DNA of 64,000 nt from Neocallimastix lanati (nom. inval.) (GCA_016946835.1 JACVTC010000028.1:351501-415500); one strand, 5' to 3'; positions 10,189 to 27,832 are shown, counted from the stretch's first letter. The notes: generated by a model from the letters alone, not told the origin. Translations and numbers: made by a program.

Positions 10189-13095
10189 ATGAAAAACGCT
10201 CCAAAGACCACTATTCATGTTACTGGTATTCCTCAGAGTTTGGATAGAGCAGACTTAAAATCTATGTTTTCAAAGTTTGAAGGCTTTGTAAGAATATGCT
10301 TTCATTCAGATTATATATTTGTAAGTTTTACAGAAGTTGCTTATGCAGGAAAAGCTATTGAAATCATTCATAATACAACTGATATGCTAGCTTCATATGC
10401 TAAATTCGGAGCTACACCAATTAATTCACCATCAATTTCAGTTCAACCTAATCCAATATTATATATTCGTTGTTCACAAATGATTTCAATTTTTCCTCAT
10501 TTTACAGAGCAAGAATTATTAAAGATATTTAAATCCTATGAAGGTTTTGATAGTGCTAGATTCTTTACTAGTCATTGTTTAGTTCGTTATAGGGATGTTG
10601 AATGCGCTAAAAGAGTTTTGGAAGATTTAAATGCTACCACAAATTTATTTGCTAATTATTCAACCAAGGGTACAAAGAAGGTTCAAGCTAGTAATACAAG
10701 TACTTTATTAAATGGAAGACATTCTGCTACTGGATCTCCAAATGTAACTGCTGCTACGACGTCAACTACAAATAATACACTTACAATGATTAATAATGCA
10801 GCTGCTTCAGGAATGTATTCTTTAACTAATAATTATAATAGTGACTCTGATGCCCAATCTACTGGTCAATCAACTCATTCAAATTCAATTTATGGTGATG
10901 AAGTACATGAAAAGCCAAATATTGATTTTCAATCTAATAAATTTTTCGAAAGACGTGGTAGCTATTCTTCAAACGCATCAAATAATTCATCCTATTACGC
11001 TAATTCAAATCATACAGGTCGTTCAAATAGCATGTCTCACAGTACATCTCAGCCAAAACGCACTTTACATGTTACAAACTTTAATAAAACCAAGAATCAA
11101 CTTAGAAGTATATTTGCTTCATTTCCCGGTTTTAAAAAGGTAGCTTTTTACCAAGATTATTGTTTTGTTATTTTTTCTGATGCTGAAGCTGCTTCAAATG
11201 CATCAGAAGAATTACTTTTTAAAACAAAATTGAAGGTAAGCTATGCTAAAGCTGATTACGTTCCTTATGTGGTTTCAGCTTCTGCTATCGGTACTCCAAA
11301 TAATGTTATTCGCGCTGCTGACTATCCAAATTCAACAACTGAAAGTGAACTTGCTGAAATGTTTAATAGTTATCCTGGTTTTGTAGATCTTAAATTTTCT
11401 AAAAATTATAGTATCGTTTATTTCCAAGATGTGAACACTGCAAAAGTTGCTTTAGAAGATATGAATAAAACAACTAATTTTACTTTAACCTACTTAAAAA
11501 AATCAAATAATAGATATAACAATATGAATAATAATAATAATTCATCAGTTAATACGACAAGTAACAATAATAGTACCAGTTTAAATGTCAATAATACTCC
11601 TTCTTCTACTCCTCTTACCGCTTCTACTACCACTAATCTTAATAGTCAAAATAATGAGATAAGTGGTATGGGATTATTAAATTCAAATAATCTTCCAAAT
11701 AGCGGTAATTTACCAAATCTACCAAATATTCACAATTTCCAAAATGTACCAAATTATCAAAATATAAAGTATAGTATAAGGAACCAAAGAAATAATATTT
11801 CTGTATTCCAAAGGGTTCCAGGAATTAATATGAATGGAAAAGTAAGTCCCTCATCTACTACGCCATCCGCAGTATTACCTTCTATTGCTACTTCTTTACC
11901 ATTAAAAGGAAGTAAAGATAATAGTAAGTCACTTCCAGCAACGTCTTCTCAACTCTTAAACGGTATTGATATTAGTAATTCACCTTCCTCTAAGATTAAT
12001 ACCATGCTATTTAATGATGTTACTGGAAATTATAATAATGTTGTTATGAATCAAAACAATTATCTTCAAAATAACAGCTCTTCTACACAATTTATTGGTA
12101 TGAATAATACGACGCTCAATTCAAATAAGGTCAATGAAAAGAATGCTCTTTTCAATGGCCGTTATGACGACTTAATGGGTCAAGAACAAAATAGTTTATT
12201 TAGTTTAACTCTTGGTAATGGTGGTAAATCTAGTCCTTGTAGTAGTATTGGTTCTCCAATTTCTTCTCCATCCTATTCACCAACCATTAGTGCTAGTGGT
12301 TTCTTAAATAATGATTCTCCTGTGGGTAGTATAAAGTCACTTTCGCTAAATCCTCCCTATATGAATCAAGGAAAATCTACCTATACTACTAATTTTGGTT
12401 CTTCTATTTGGTCCACTGCATCTAATTCATCAATGAGTGATATAGGTAGTAGTAATTTACCAGATTATAATCCAAAATTATCTAATAATACCCTTAACAA
12501 TATCATAACCTCTTCTAATGCCTTAAATGAATTAGATTTACAATCTAAGGCTGTTACTCCACCAATGACCGCTTCAGTTATTAATGAAAGAGGAACTGAT
12601 AAGGACACAAGTTCTATAAGTAGTGGTATTATTGGAAGTCATCGTAATATTTTAGAAAATGGAAGAACTACCAGAAGTAAGAGTGAAAGTTTTGCTTTTC
12701 AAGGTATTATTAATGATATTAATAATGCGGTCTATTCATCAGAACTTGGAAGAAAGAGAAGTACAGCTTCATCTATTTATGATGAAATAATCGGTAATGA
12801 TTTAATGGAACCTATGACAAAACCATTATCTATTGCTAGTAATTCTCCTAAGGCTCTTAAATCATTGAGTCAACCTACAATAATTGAAGAAATTATTTCG
12901 GAATCAGAAAAAACTGAAGGCAAAAATAATGAAATGGAAAGTTCAAATGAAAAGAAGGAAGAGATTAAAAAATCTTCTGATATTGATCATTTATTATCTG
13001 ATACATTATCTTCTGTTACAGAATCTATTTCACAAAAGTTGGAAGATTATAATCAAACTACTTTAGTTGTTGATACCAATGAAATAGAAGAAGAA

Positions 13096-13130
<35 letters not shown>

Positions 13131-13545
13131 GAAATCAGAATCTAAAAATACTTCAACTACCGCTGCTGCTAATGATGTTGATACAACATCAAATGTTGAA
13201 TCTGAAAAAATAGATCAAAATAAAATAGATAGTTACGAAAAATCCTCAGCTTATTTAGAATTAGAATCACAATGTAATCAATTTAAAAATGTTGTCGATA
13301 ATTTAATTGCTAAACTTTTATCTTTACAAAAGGAAAATGATATTCTTTTAAGAGATAAAAAAGAACTATTACAATATAAAAATCAGTCACAACAAGAATT
13401 AAAAGAATTAAAATTAGAAAATTCATTATTAAAAAATGAATTAAAAATAAAAAATTCATCAGATTCCAGTACTAATTCAAATAATAATCACGCTTTAAAA
13501 GAAAATATTCAAAATGAAAATTCCTATATGATAAATAACTTTTAA
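10189..13545 (+). CDS. Large RNA-binding protein with four RRM domains and a C-terminal coiled coil
   Basis: Single-exon frame of 1118 residues. Four RNA recognition motifs come in two pairs: about 8-73, 90-158, 291-354 and 373-440. Each has the betaalphabeta pattern and a recurring F-x-x-F/Y-x-G-F core (KFEGF, SYEGF, SFPGF, SYPGF). RNP1-like strands are visible (YIFVSF, YCFVIF). The RRM style recalls fungal Whi3/Nrd1-type or RBPMS-like RNA-binding proteins, which bind mRNAs in the cytoplasm and tune their translation or stability; that assignment is from memory. Residues 445-960 are low-complexity N/S/T-rich, followed by a poly-Asn run (about 970-981). A leucine-rich coiled coil (about 1017-1090) suggests self-association. 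The ATG is the first in frame after a long AT leader. Codon use is AT-biased but clearly coding. Confidence 0.85.
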
Positions 13546-15328
13546 AAATAATAAAAAATACAAAAAAAAAAAAAAAAAAAAAAAAAAGACACAAAAAAAA
13601 AAAAAAAAAAACAATTTTTTTTTTTTTTTTAATAAAATAATAGAATTAAATATTAGGCAAATAACAATATAAATAAAAAAAAAGTTTCATTAAATTAAAT
13701 AGTAGTAATACACCTTTTTTTTTTTTTTTTTTTTTTTTTTATAAACATATATATATATATATATATAAATGATATGTAATTTAGACAAAGAAAACCAAAA
13801 TATTTAATAATAAGCAAACGAAAATACATTAGTTATTAAATAAAATAATTAGAAATTTAATTTTCTATAAATAAATAGTATTTTTTTTTTAAACAAAAAA
13901 AAAAAAAAAAAAATTAATAGCAAAAACTAACAAACGAACAAACACAAAAAAAAAATTTTTTTTAATTTTAAATATTTATGGTATTATTTTTTTCCTATAA
14001 AATTTAGTGATTTATTTAACTTCACGCCTGCGTAAAAATAAAGAAATTAAAAGACATTAATTTTTTTTTATTCGACAATATTAAAATATATTATATATTT
14101 ATATACATGTATAAATATATATTTATTTTTCATTTTATAGTTATTTATTATTTTTAAAAATGAAAAAAAAAATTTTTTTTTTTCTTTATAAATTATTATA
14201 GAAATATATCTACAAATTGTATTGTAATTCTATTTTGTAAAGAAAAAAAAGTTAAAAATTAGACATATAAACAAAATACAAATAATAATAATAAATAAAA
14301 TATTTTATTTTAAAAAAAAATAAATAAATAATAAAAAGAAAGCTTTTTTTTTTTTTTTTTTTAATGTATTATTAATTATAAATTTTATGTATTATTAATT
14401 TATTTTGCCATCATTTAATATAATAATTAAAAATAAAAAGAAAAAAGAAATAATAGTTCATTTTGCATATATGAGTATTTTATTTTAAAAAAAAAATAAA
14501 GAATAAAAAAATATATATTATTTTTTGACCAATCATATTTAAAAAATTTTTTTTTTATTTAAGAAATAGGTAAATTTTATAATATCCTTTTGATTTATTA
14601 TTTATTTTAAATAAATAGATCTTTTAAAATAAATTACATATTATAATATATTATAATATATTTAATTATTAAATTAAATTTATATTTGTTATTTTATTTT
14701 ATTTTCGAAGTTTAAAGTTTATTTATAAATTATTAAAAAAAAAAAAAAAAAGAAGAAAAAATATTAAATAAAAGATCAAATAATTATAATTAATAGTAAA
14801 AAAAATTTTTTTTTTTATATTAAATTTATTTATTTTTATTTTTATTTTTTTTTGTAATTCTTTAAAAATTAGTACTTATCATTGTAAAATAAAGGAATAT
14901 TTATCAAGTAAATATCAATTATAATATAATAAATAGAAAAAATAGTAATAAAAAAAAAAAAAAAAAGTGAATGGATGATAGAATATATAGTTTTAATTAG
15001 TTATTATTATTATTTAAAAAATATTTAATATAGAAAGTTATTTCTCATCTAATGTTCATATGTTCTTTATTATTATTAATTAATAAATTAATAAATATTT
15101 AATTATATACGAAATATTCTTGTTACAAATAATAAAGAATTAAATTTATTAAGTGAATTAAAGAAAATATTTTATAAAACATTACTAATAATTATTTATT
15201 TAAAAATCGTTATGTATCTATGTATATTAATACTACTCAATTTTTCACATCATTTAATCTTTGCTTGAATGTACAAATATATAATTATATAATATACAAA
15301 TATAAATTAAAAATATACTAAATATAGC
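13546..15328. other. Intergenic AT-rich DNA
   Basis: No gene is seen between the RRM protein and Tim9. The stretch contains long A- and T-runs directly after the stop codon (13560-13630), another T-run at 13713-13740, and an (AT)n block at 13747-13767. Confidence 0.55.
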
Positions 15329-16024
15329 ATGGATTTCTCAAACTTAAATGACTATGATCGTAAACAAATGGAACGTTTAATTGAAGAAAAACAAGTAAAT
15401 TTGAAATTTTATTATTATTATTAATACATATATATATATATATATTTTAAAAAAAAAAAAAAAAAATCAAATGGATATATTTATTAAAAAAAAATATAAT
15501 ATAATTTTTTTTTTATAAAAAAATAAAAATTAGATGAAAGACTTCATGAGAATGTATTCCAACCTTGTTGACAGATGTTTTGACAATTGTGTAAATGATT
15601 TTTCCACTAAAACCGTTACTTCTAAGGAAGTAAGTTATTAAATAATTGCTTTTTTTCGATTTTAAAAAAATTAATTCTTAACTAAAATAAAATATATACA
15701 TTTATATTATTATTATTATTATTTAATTATTAAGAATACTTGTGTTAACCGTTGCGTTGAAAAGTTCATGAAATTATCTGAACGTGCCAGTGCTAGATTT
15801 GCTGGTAAAATAATAAATAAATTATAAATAAAATTATAATTATTTAATTTTTAAATAATATTAAATTTATAAATTTTTATTAATGATAATATTTTATCAA
15901 TATTATAAATTTCAATTTTATAAATATTATTTATTAAATTTTTATTTTATTTTTAAAATATTAAGAACAAAATGCTCAATTAAACCAAGAAATGCAACAA
16001 CAACAACAACAACAAAGAAAGTAA
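15329..16024 (+). CDS. TIM9: Mitochondrial/hydrogenosomal import chaperone Tim9, four exons
   Basis: Exons are 15329-15394, 15534-15629, 15735-15804 and 15966-16024, all GT-AG. The joined frame is 96 residues, the usual small-Tim size. The twin CX3C motif is present (CFDNC in exon 2, CVNRC in exon 3). The protein matches Tim9 well ([34 protein letters not shown]). In yeast, Tim9 with Tim10 forms the hexameric intermembrane-space chaperone that escorts carrier and beta-barrel proteins, and the twin CX3C cysteines are oxidised by the Mia40 pathway. In an anaerobic fungus the organelle would be the hydrogenosome. The C-terminus ends in seven CAA-encoded glutamines, longer than the usual short tail. 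The introns are 105-161 bp and nearly pure A/T. Confidence 0.95.
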
Positions 16025-17523
<1,499 letters not shown>

Positions 17524-19202
17524 ATGCATATCTTTTCATGTACAGATACTCTTGATATCCCTACAATAGAGGGATATATCTTAAATAATATTTATAAAAA
17601 GGAGGATAAAAAAATAAAGGATATTAAGCTTCCAATAGAAGGTTCCTATGAAGATAACTACTCTAAATTAGTTCGTCTTATTCATCAACTTCAAACTGAA
17701 GGAAATCATATATCTGATGAAAAAATTGATAATATCTATAAAGAAGGTAAAAAAATTATTAATACCTATGATGATGATGATAATCTCTTAATCAATGGTT
17801 TAAATACATTAAAAGAGGTAATTTTTTTTATTATCTTTTCTTTTATATATACTTATATATCTATTTAATTTAAAAAAATGAATCATTATTAATTAATTAT
17901 TTCATTTTTATCATTATTAGTTATTATTGTATTTCAATATTATTAATAATTTTACTTAAATATATATATATATATATATTTTTTTTTTAATATATATATT
18001 TATTTATTTATTTAATTATCAGGAGTTAAATTTATTATATATATCTTTGAGAGGAAATGATAATAAAGTGTGGAACAAGTTTAAAGATTCTAAAATAAAT
18101 CAACTTAATTTACAATATGATTTTTGTAAATTAGATGAAGTAGAAACTTTAGAAAAAGAGATATACCCATCAATACTGGATTCAAAATTTACTGTTTTAG
18201 AGGAGATACTAAATTCACAACTAGAGGAATATAAGGATGAAGAAATTGGAAATATTACCTTTTTCTTTAATTATGAATCATTGGCATGGGCAACTCAACA
18301 TACTGATTTTATTAATTGTGATTATAAACCTCGATTTTCAAATTATATGAAAAATCCGGTGGATGATCATTTTATTGAAAAATTTTTAATACGTTATTTA
18401 GAAAGTGGAAGAGGCCTTATCGAAATTGAGAATTTTATGAAAATATTAACTTTAGAACAAATGAATTATTTAATGACCATAGATCCTAAAATAAGAGATA
18501 GGACGGCCTTTGTCAATTATTATCTAAAAAAAATTTTACCTAAAGATCCAAAAGACATTTATCATGATTCTAAGGCATTTAATCAATTGGAGGAATTTAC
18601 AAAATCATTACAAGGTTCTCTTTATCATGAGGATGTAGAAAATCTTACTCAACATTTAAAATTAAAAAAGGCTATTATTGAAAGTAAACCTTTTAATGAA
18701 GACGATTTTATACAGTAATAATAACAATAACAATAACATTATTATTAAATGAATTCGTTATATAAATTTATTTATTTATTTATTTTTTTTTTAATAAAAA
18801 GATAAAGAAATTTTAAAATAAAATAAAATAAAATAAAATAAAATAGATAGTAGAATATGAATATAAAGTACAGATTGAATAAAATAAAATAAAATAAATA
18901 GTAGAATATGAATATAAAGTACAGATTGAATAAAATAAAATAAAATAAATAGTAGAATATGAATATAAAGTACAGATTGAATAAAATAAAATAAAATAAA
19001 TAGTAGAATATGAATATAAAATACAGATTGAATAAAATAAAATGAAATAAATAGTAGAAAAATGAATATAAAGTACAGATTGAATAAAATAAAATAAAAT
19101 AAATAGTAGAAAAATGAATATAAAGTACAGATTGAATAAAATAAAATAAAATTAAAATAAAAATAAAAATAATATAATAATAATAATAATAATAATAATA
19201 TA

Positions 19203-19236
<34 letters not shown>

Positions 19237-20248
19237 TAAATAGATATATAAATATTCTCACCATACTATCCGAATATACTCAATTTTCTTCTTCTTCAAT
19301 AAAAAACCGTGAACCTTTATCTTTAGTAAGTTATTATTTATAACATAAATATTAATTTATGTTGATTAAATAAATATATAAATTTGTTTTTATGTATTAT
19401 CTCTTTTACTCTTTTAAATTGATATTTAATAATAATAATAATATTATTACCAATAGAAATTATAAAAATAATAATATATTTATAAGTATATATATATATA
19501 TCAACTTCTTATATTTCGTTTTCTATAGGATGAAGCTTACAAAAAAGAAACTGAAGATAGTCAGGAAATTATATTCATTTATTTAACTTATTTCTTTCAA
19601 AAAAAGGAAATCCTTGATGTGAAGGATTGGAAAAGATATTTAGATAATATAGAAGAAGATAAAATTAAACAGAGTATATATTGAAAATTTTATAAATTTC
19701 TCAAAATAAATAAACAAATAAAAAAAAAAATTATATAGAAAAAAATATAATTAATCTATTATATTTTTATTAATGTTTTTATTATTTATTTATTTATTTA
19801 TTTATTTGTTTATTTATTATGAAATATATTTCAATTTTTCAATAAAAAATTAATTTTTTTTAATAGTATTTATTAGAGCAAGATTATCAAAATATCCTGA
19901 TGAATTTCAAATTTTAAAAAAAACATTTGATTCATTAGTGGAGGAAAGTTTTATGGATACAGTGGAATTGGAGTTTGAAAAATTTACTAATCCTATTAAA
20001 TATTTGAATAGACAAGAAGAAACTATTATTCGTCTTTCCTTAAAAAATATTAAAAATTTATATGTTAGAGAATATGAAATCAATACTTTGGTCGTTTGTA
20101 AAGAGAATAGTGGAGAGGAGGATTCATTTTATATGAATTTTGATGTTTCTAGTTTATTACCGTTTAGAGAAACAATCTATACCTATGATAAGCATCCATT
20201 AGAAAGGTAAAAAAAAAAAAAATTAAAAATAAAATAAAATTAAATGAA

Positions 20249-20284
<36 letters not shown>

Positions 20285-20433
20285 TATAATTTTTACATTA
20301 ATGTAATAATTTGATTTACATGTTTTTAATATAATAGATGGACTGAAGAATTTAAATTTGAATATAAAAAACGTTGCGTATACATTATTGAATTTATTGG
20401 AAAAAATTTAGTTTGTCGAGCTGTCATTAGAAA

Positions 20434-20467
<34 letters not shown>

Positions 20468-20668
20468 ATATAAATATATATTTTAAGTATATCATATATA
20501 AATAATATATTTTTTGGTATGTTCTTTGTTAAATACTTATTTTTATATATTAAATTATTATTATATATACTATATTTCTTTACTTTTTTTATATATAAAA
20601 TCACTATAAATATATATATAATATGCCCATACTTTTAATATCAAACCATTATATATGCTATTTGTCTA

Positions 20669-20708
<40 letters not shown>

Positions 20709-21872
20709 TTATTTAAATTATTTATATATTTAAAAATTTCAAGGGAAATTTAAGATTTATTGATAAAAAAGAAATATATGGTCATGTTATTCATATAATT
20801 GATGAAAATAACAATTTTGTATTTGGGGAGAATTATGGTATTTGGTTCGGTAATAATTTTATTAAAGCAAATAAGGATGGTGAGTTTATCATACCCTATG
20901 GAAATCAAAAAAATATAAGTCATTTGATTATTACAGATGGTTATTTCGCTCAAAAATACGGTTTTGTTCATGAAGCTGAAAATTATAAGAGTAATGTTTG
21001 TTTCATCTTAAATAAAGAATCTATTACCACCGGAAATAAGGCTCACCTCATTATACGAATGGCTCCTAAATTATTTGATGAAATTCCTATTCCATGTGAA
21101 TTAATTGAAAACCCTGAGGTTACTCTCACATTTGAAAGTATAGATAATATTAAAATTGTTAGAAATTTTAAAAATTTATCATTTACAAATAATAGGGATA
21201 CTATTGTGGAATTTACTGTACCAGAAAATGGTATTATTTAATTTTTATTTATTTAAATTTATTTATTTTTTTATTTATATATTTAATAATAATAATTTAT
21301 AATTAAATATTAATATAACATAATATAAATAATATATATAAATATAAATATATTTTATCAAGTTATTAAAATAAATGTAAATTTAACTGGTACAATTAAA
21401 ATTTCATCTCAATCTGGAAATAAAAAATATAACATTAATGAGAATGAAACTTTGGAATTTAATTCGTAAATATTAAGTATTTAATATTTTAATAGAATAA
21501 TCATTTGCAATTAACTATAATACTAATTTTTTTTTTTTTATATTAAAAATAAATATTTTATTTATGAAAATAATTTATAAATTAAATAATGAAAATAAAA
21601 AAAAAATTTTTTAGTGTAGATATGAAAAATAATTTCATTGATATTAATTTAAAAAAAAAGGAGAATTCTCAATATTATTTAATATTACATGGTAAAAATG
21701 GAGAACGTATTCCTAATCGTGAAATCAATGTTACATTGAATAATATTTTTTCTTTGAAACCAATAATAACTACTCTTCAAACTGATGATCATGGTATTAT
21801 TGAACTGGGGTAAGAATTTTAAGATGTTTTTCGCTACTCCGTTTTCTTTCTTTTTTTTTTTTTTATTTTTTT

Positions 21873-21904
<32 letters not shown>

Positions 21905-23546
21905 TTTTTCATTATTTTTTATCATTATATTATAATTTTTATAAAGAGAAATTTTTAAAATCCTTATATTTATTATATATATTATATAAATCACATTATT
22001 TATATATTATAAAATTATGAATAAGTACTTAAATATTATATTTTTTTTTATTCTTATTTGTTCTTACTTATTCATTTTTATTCATTTTTATTCTTTATTC
22101 TTTTTTATTCTTTTTTTTTTTTATTGTTGTTATTATTTTTATATATAACTAAATATATATTTATACAATATGTTATATTTTAAATTTTAATTAATTAAAT
22201 AATAATAATAATTAATAATAATAATAATAATTAATAATAATAATAATAATTAATAATAATAATAATAATTAATAATAATAATAATTAATAATAATTAATA
22301 ATAATTAATAATAATAATAATAATTAATAATAATAATAATTAATAATAATTAATAATAATTAATAATAATAATAATAATGAATATTTAAAAAGTAAACTC
22401 CCGTATGTTAAAAACTTATCTTGTATTATTAGTATCTATGAAAAGAAATGGGATTTAATCACTCAACAAAACCACTTTTTGAGTAAATATATTATTGGTG
22501 AGGAGGAAGAAATTCATATACATTATATTCATAATTTAGAAGAAGTAAAACTCTATCCGAATTTATGGGGATTATATCAAGTATCTCCATGGTAAATATT
22601 CATTTATATCATTAAACATTATTTTTTTTATTTTATTTTATTTTATAATTAAAAATTAAAATAATTTATAATTGATATTGATATTATATTATTTTAGGTA
22701 TAACGAATTGGTTATCGAGGACTTTTCTAGTCATATTAATTTTGATATAGATCATAATGTAATAAAAATTAAAGGTCTTCCTATTGGATATTACAAATTG
22801 CAACTTGATTTTCCATATGAACAAGATCCTATTGAAATTATTGTTGGGAAAGAGGTAAAATTTCAACATACCACTAGATTAATTGTTGGCCCTGATAAAA
22901 AATTGTATTACAGAACTAATACAGGAGATGAATCCAATCCATTACAAATTAATACAAAAATGATGGATAATCAACTTAAGATTCATATTGTTTCCAATGA
23001 TCCAAGTACATTGAGAACTCATGTATTTTTATCTAATTTTTATCCCAAAACACCTTATTATAATCAATTCTTACTGAATACAACATATCCAGTTAATTCA
23101 TCTTGTTTTGAAGATATAAAATATTTATATAAAGAAAATATTTCATTATCCAAAGAAAAACTGTATATTCAAAGTAGAAAATTGAGCAATAATAATAAAA
23201 TAGTAGTAGGAAATCTCTTAAGAAAACCAACCACTCTTCTGGTACCTTTAGACAAAAGAAAGACATTTGAAGAAAAAAATGATTTTGAAGATGATGATAT
23301 TTTTTTCGAAAATAATTATAATGATTTTCTTCTCTCAGAGATGGGAAATTATATTCCTAATAGACTAAGAGAAAATGGTGGACAGCAATCCAAACCCCAA
23401 ATATATTCATTTAATTACAGTAAGTAAAGCTAATTAGATATCAATACTAATAACAATATCAATACCAATATAAATCCAAATATTTTAAACTTATATATTA
23501 TGTATTACATAATATAAAATTTTTAATTTTGTAATTTTTAATTTTT

Positions 23547-23586
<40 letters not shown>

Positions 23587-25364
23587 TGTTTTTTTTTTTT
23601 TTTTTTTTTTTTTTTTGTTTTATTTTTTTTTTTTGTTTTTTTGTTTTTTTGTTTTTTTGTTTTATTTTGTTTTGTTTAATTTTATAAATTTAAAATTAAT
23701 AATAATAATAATAATAATAATAATTATTATTATTATTATTATTATTTTCTATTTATTATTTTTTACATAGATTTTTTAAGTCATCCAGGAAAATGCTTTT
23801 GCAATTTAATTCCAGATAAAGATGGTATCATAAATATATTTCTAGATACTATTAGTGATGATTATTCTTACATTGAAATTATTGCTGTAAATTCTTATCA
23901 ATTGATTTCAAAAATAGTTAATCCAGGAAAGCAAGCAATGATGACAGATCATATTATAAAAGATATTTCTATGCATTCCAAATTTTTAAAGGATCAATAT
24001 TATACACAAAAGAGAGAAATAAATGTTATAAAGGCGAACGAATCATTAGAAATTATGGCTTCACCTGGAACAAAAATTACTTTTGTGGAATCAATTGAAA
24101 AAATTTTGACTTTAACAAAAAATATTAATTCAAAAATTTCTAAAGATATAAATGAATTTTTCCCTATACTTACTAATTGGGAATCATTAAGTTTTAATGA
24201 AAAATGCCAAGAGTATTCTTCTCATATCTGTAATGAATTAAATATTTTTATTTACTTTAAGGACAGAGAATTCTTTAATATAGTGATTGAACCTTTTATT
24301 CAAAGTAAATTAATTAAATGTTTTATAGATAAATGGCTTTTACATGAAGATTTAATAGAATATGTGGAAGATCCCTTAAAATTTGAATTACTCAATGCTT
24401 TTGAATTGATACTTTTATTTCATCATTATAAGGAAGATAGAATAATTGGAGAAAAATTAAAGGAGGGTATTAATATTAAAATTAAAATCATGGAAAAAGA
24501 AAATAAATATAATAATTATGATAATAAGAATAAAAAAATTTTTGATACAATCATTGAAAATGGTGAAGAAGTTAATGAAAAAGATGATAATTCTTTTGAT
24601 TCTGATGATAGTGATTCTGATGATAGTGATTCTGATGATAGTGATTCTGATATTTACGAAATGGTAAAAGCAACGAATTACAGAAATGAAGTTGAAGATG
24701 AAGACGAAGAAGAAGATGAACAAGTAGAAGAAGAAGATGAAGAAGAAGATGAACAAGTAGAAGAAGAGGAAGAATGTGAATTTGAATTTGATCAAATGAA
24801 AGAAGCGGGAAAAGAATCTAGTGATATTAATACTGATGATGATGAAAAATGTACATCAGGAGGAAGGGTATTATATTCCAGTAATTTAAATGATTCACCA
24901 GTATTGTTAGGAATGAATATGAATAGTGATGTATTAAATAAATTAAATGATTTTAGAGAAAAAATAGAAAAAAAGGGACCAATATTTTATGAAAAAATTG
25001 AAAAAACTACCGTTTGGAGTGAAATGGGTCATTGGAAATCTTCTATTCTTGACAATGTTGATATAAAAATGAATCCCTTCTGGAAAGATGTATTTGAAAG
25101 CTTTGTTGATAATGGAGAAATTGTATCCAAAAATTTCATATGTAGTATCTATGAATCATTTACGGAACTGATCTATGCATGTGCTGTAATGGATTTGCCT
25201 CTTAAAGATCAAAATTATCAAGAAATTTCCTTAAATAATCAAATTTATAAAATTAATACTAAATCTAATATTATTGTTTTATCTAAACAATTAATAGTAA
25301 ATATTAAAAAAAATTTTTTATGATGAAAATTACTATATTAAATCTATTAGTAATTTAAATATTA

Positions 25365-25395
<31 letters not shown>

Positions 25396-27832
25396 TATTT
25401 TTTTTATATTATTTTTTTTTCAAAATTTTATAAATATTTAGAAAACTGAATTAAAAAAGAATGATCAAATCTTTTGTAAAAAGACTTATTTTGATCTACA
25501 TAAAGAATTATATACAAAAGATGGAGATGAATGTACAGTTTTACCTTCAGATTTTGTACCTGGAAAAATTTATTCATGCGAAATTAGTATTTCAAGTAAT
25601 TTTTTATAAAAATGAATTTAATATTAATTATAATTTTATTTTTTAACATAATTTTTTTTTTTTTTATTTTTTATTTTATAATGATATTATTATTTATTTA
25701 TTTATCTTTATATATATATATATATATATATAATTTTAGATGTTTCTTCAACCACTAAAAATTTGGATGTGATATGTCAAGTTCCTAATGGCTCTGTAAG
25801 TGTTAATTCATGTAAAATGACTACCATAAAGCAAATTAAAGTAAGTCAATACTCCACTGAAAATTTTACTATTTACTTTTACTTCCCTAGGGAAGGAAAG
25901 TATACTCATTCCCCTGTTTATATTTCTTATGATGAAAAATATGTTGTGGCTATTTCTCCAGAAAATGACATCATAGTTTCCACTAATAAGGGTGATACTA
26001 AAGAGTATACTTCTTGGGTAGATGTTTCCAACTATGGTTCGAATGAGGATGTAATGAATTGGTTAGAGAAGGATCCTTCCCGTATAGATGATTTATACTA
26101 TATCTATTGGAGATTAAAAGATAAAATATTCTTTGAGAATATAATTAATTTTTGTAAAAAGAGATGTCTCTATAATAAGAAATTATGGTCGTTTGGCCTT
26201 TATCATGATAATGTTGATATTTCTATTGAATATTTATTAAGAAACACGACATATATGTCATGCTTTGAATTTATCTATTTTAATTGTAAAAAAATAAACA
26301 TCGACGTAATTGAATCTCATATATTTACTTTGCTGGATTTTTATCCTTTAATTAATAGAAGAGGTAAGCTCTATTAATGATTATTAATAAAAATTAATTA
26401 TTAATAATAAATAATAAATACTAAATCAAAAATAAGTAATAATATATAATAATACATAATAATACATAATAATAATAATACATAATAATACATAATAATA
26501 ATACATAATAATAATAATACATAATAATACATAATAATAATACATAATAATAATAATACATAATAATACATAATAATAATAATACATAATAATAATACAT
26601 AATAATAATACATAATAATAATGATAATTTAATAATAATAATAAATTAATTCTTAAATATAAAATTATTTAAAAATCATACATAATAAATAGTTCATAAA
26701 TTACCTCAAGAAAATGGAAGTAAAATGATTTTAAACAAAGAATTTTCAGATTATTACGATGACTTTTTAATTTATTTATTTCATAAATCTATTGATGATT
26801 ATACCTCAAGAGATTATATTCAATTAATTTGTTGTCTCCTACTTCAAGATCGAATAGCTGACAGTCAAATTCTCTTTAAAATTTATGAAAAACGTTGTTT
26901 AACAAATGAGATTTTAAATGGTCATTCAATTAATGGATCAATTCAAAGGGATTATATTGCATCCTACTTAGATTTTTATAATGAACACTATATTGATAAG
27001 CCTAAAACGGAGAATCTAAAGATTGCAAGGGAGCGATCTATGAAGTATAAGAACCACCCTATTAGCCATTGGGATAAAATATTTTCAGAAATTATTCAAT
27101 CTATAAAATATTTAGATGATGATATTAATAATATTACTAATTCCCCAGATGATCATGAAAATATAAAAAACACTACACAAAAAGTTAATACTTTAATGGA
27201 CCGTACACCCGTATTAGCTGTGAGTATTATTAATGAAACTATTCATATAAAATATGCTAATCTCGTCAATTGTAAAATAAGTTATTATCCAATTGATTTT
27301 GAAATGCAATTTACTATTCAACCGTTCATTCTTTCGGAAAGCAAGAAGGATGAGCGAAATTCAAAAGTGACCTATGTAATGCCAAAAGATGTTGAAACGG
27401 TGAATTTACCTCAAGAGAAACACAGTATAGATATTTCAATCCATAAAAATTATGTTCACCATCATTGTATTATTGAAGTGGATGGTGGACAGGAATACTT
27501 TATTAAACGTCAATGTATTTATCAGCCATCAAAACTTTCTATTCAAATTAATGAAAATATGGGAATACTTCGTGTGTTTAAACCTAACCCAAATAAAGAA
27601 GCTAATAAAGATAAACCCTATGTTATTGCTCCAGGAATTTATATTAAAGTCTATTCAAAAAGTAAAGATGGTAAAATTTCTTTTTGGAAAGATGGATATA
27701 CTGATTTGTTGGGAAGATTTGATTATATTAAAGTGAGTTCTAATTATAATATTTTAAATATTGAAAAGTTTTCCATACTAATTCTTTATAATGAAACTAT
27801 GGGAGAAATTAAAGAAGTATGTGCGCCAAAAA

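Noticed and set aside
23582-23770. 62-codon ORF of F, L and I
   Set aside because: It lies inside intron 11 of the giant gene and translates T-runs and ATT repeats.
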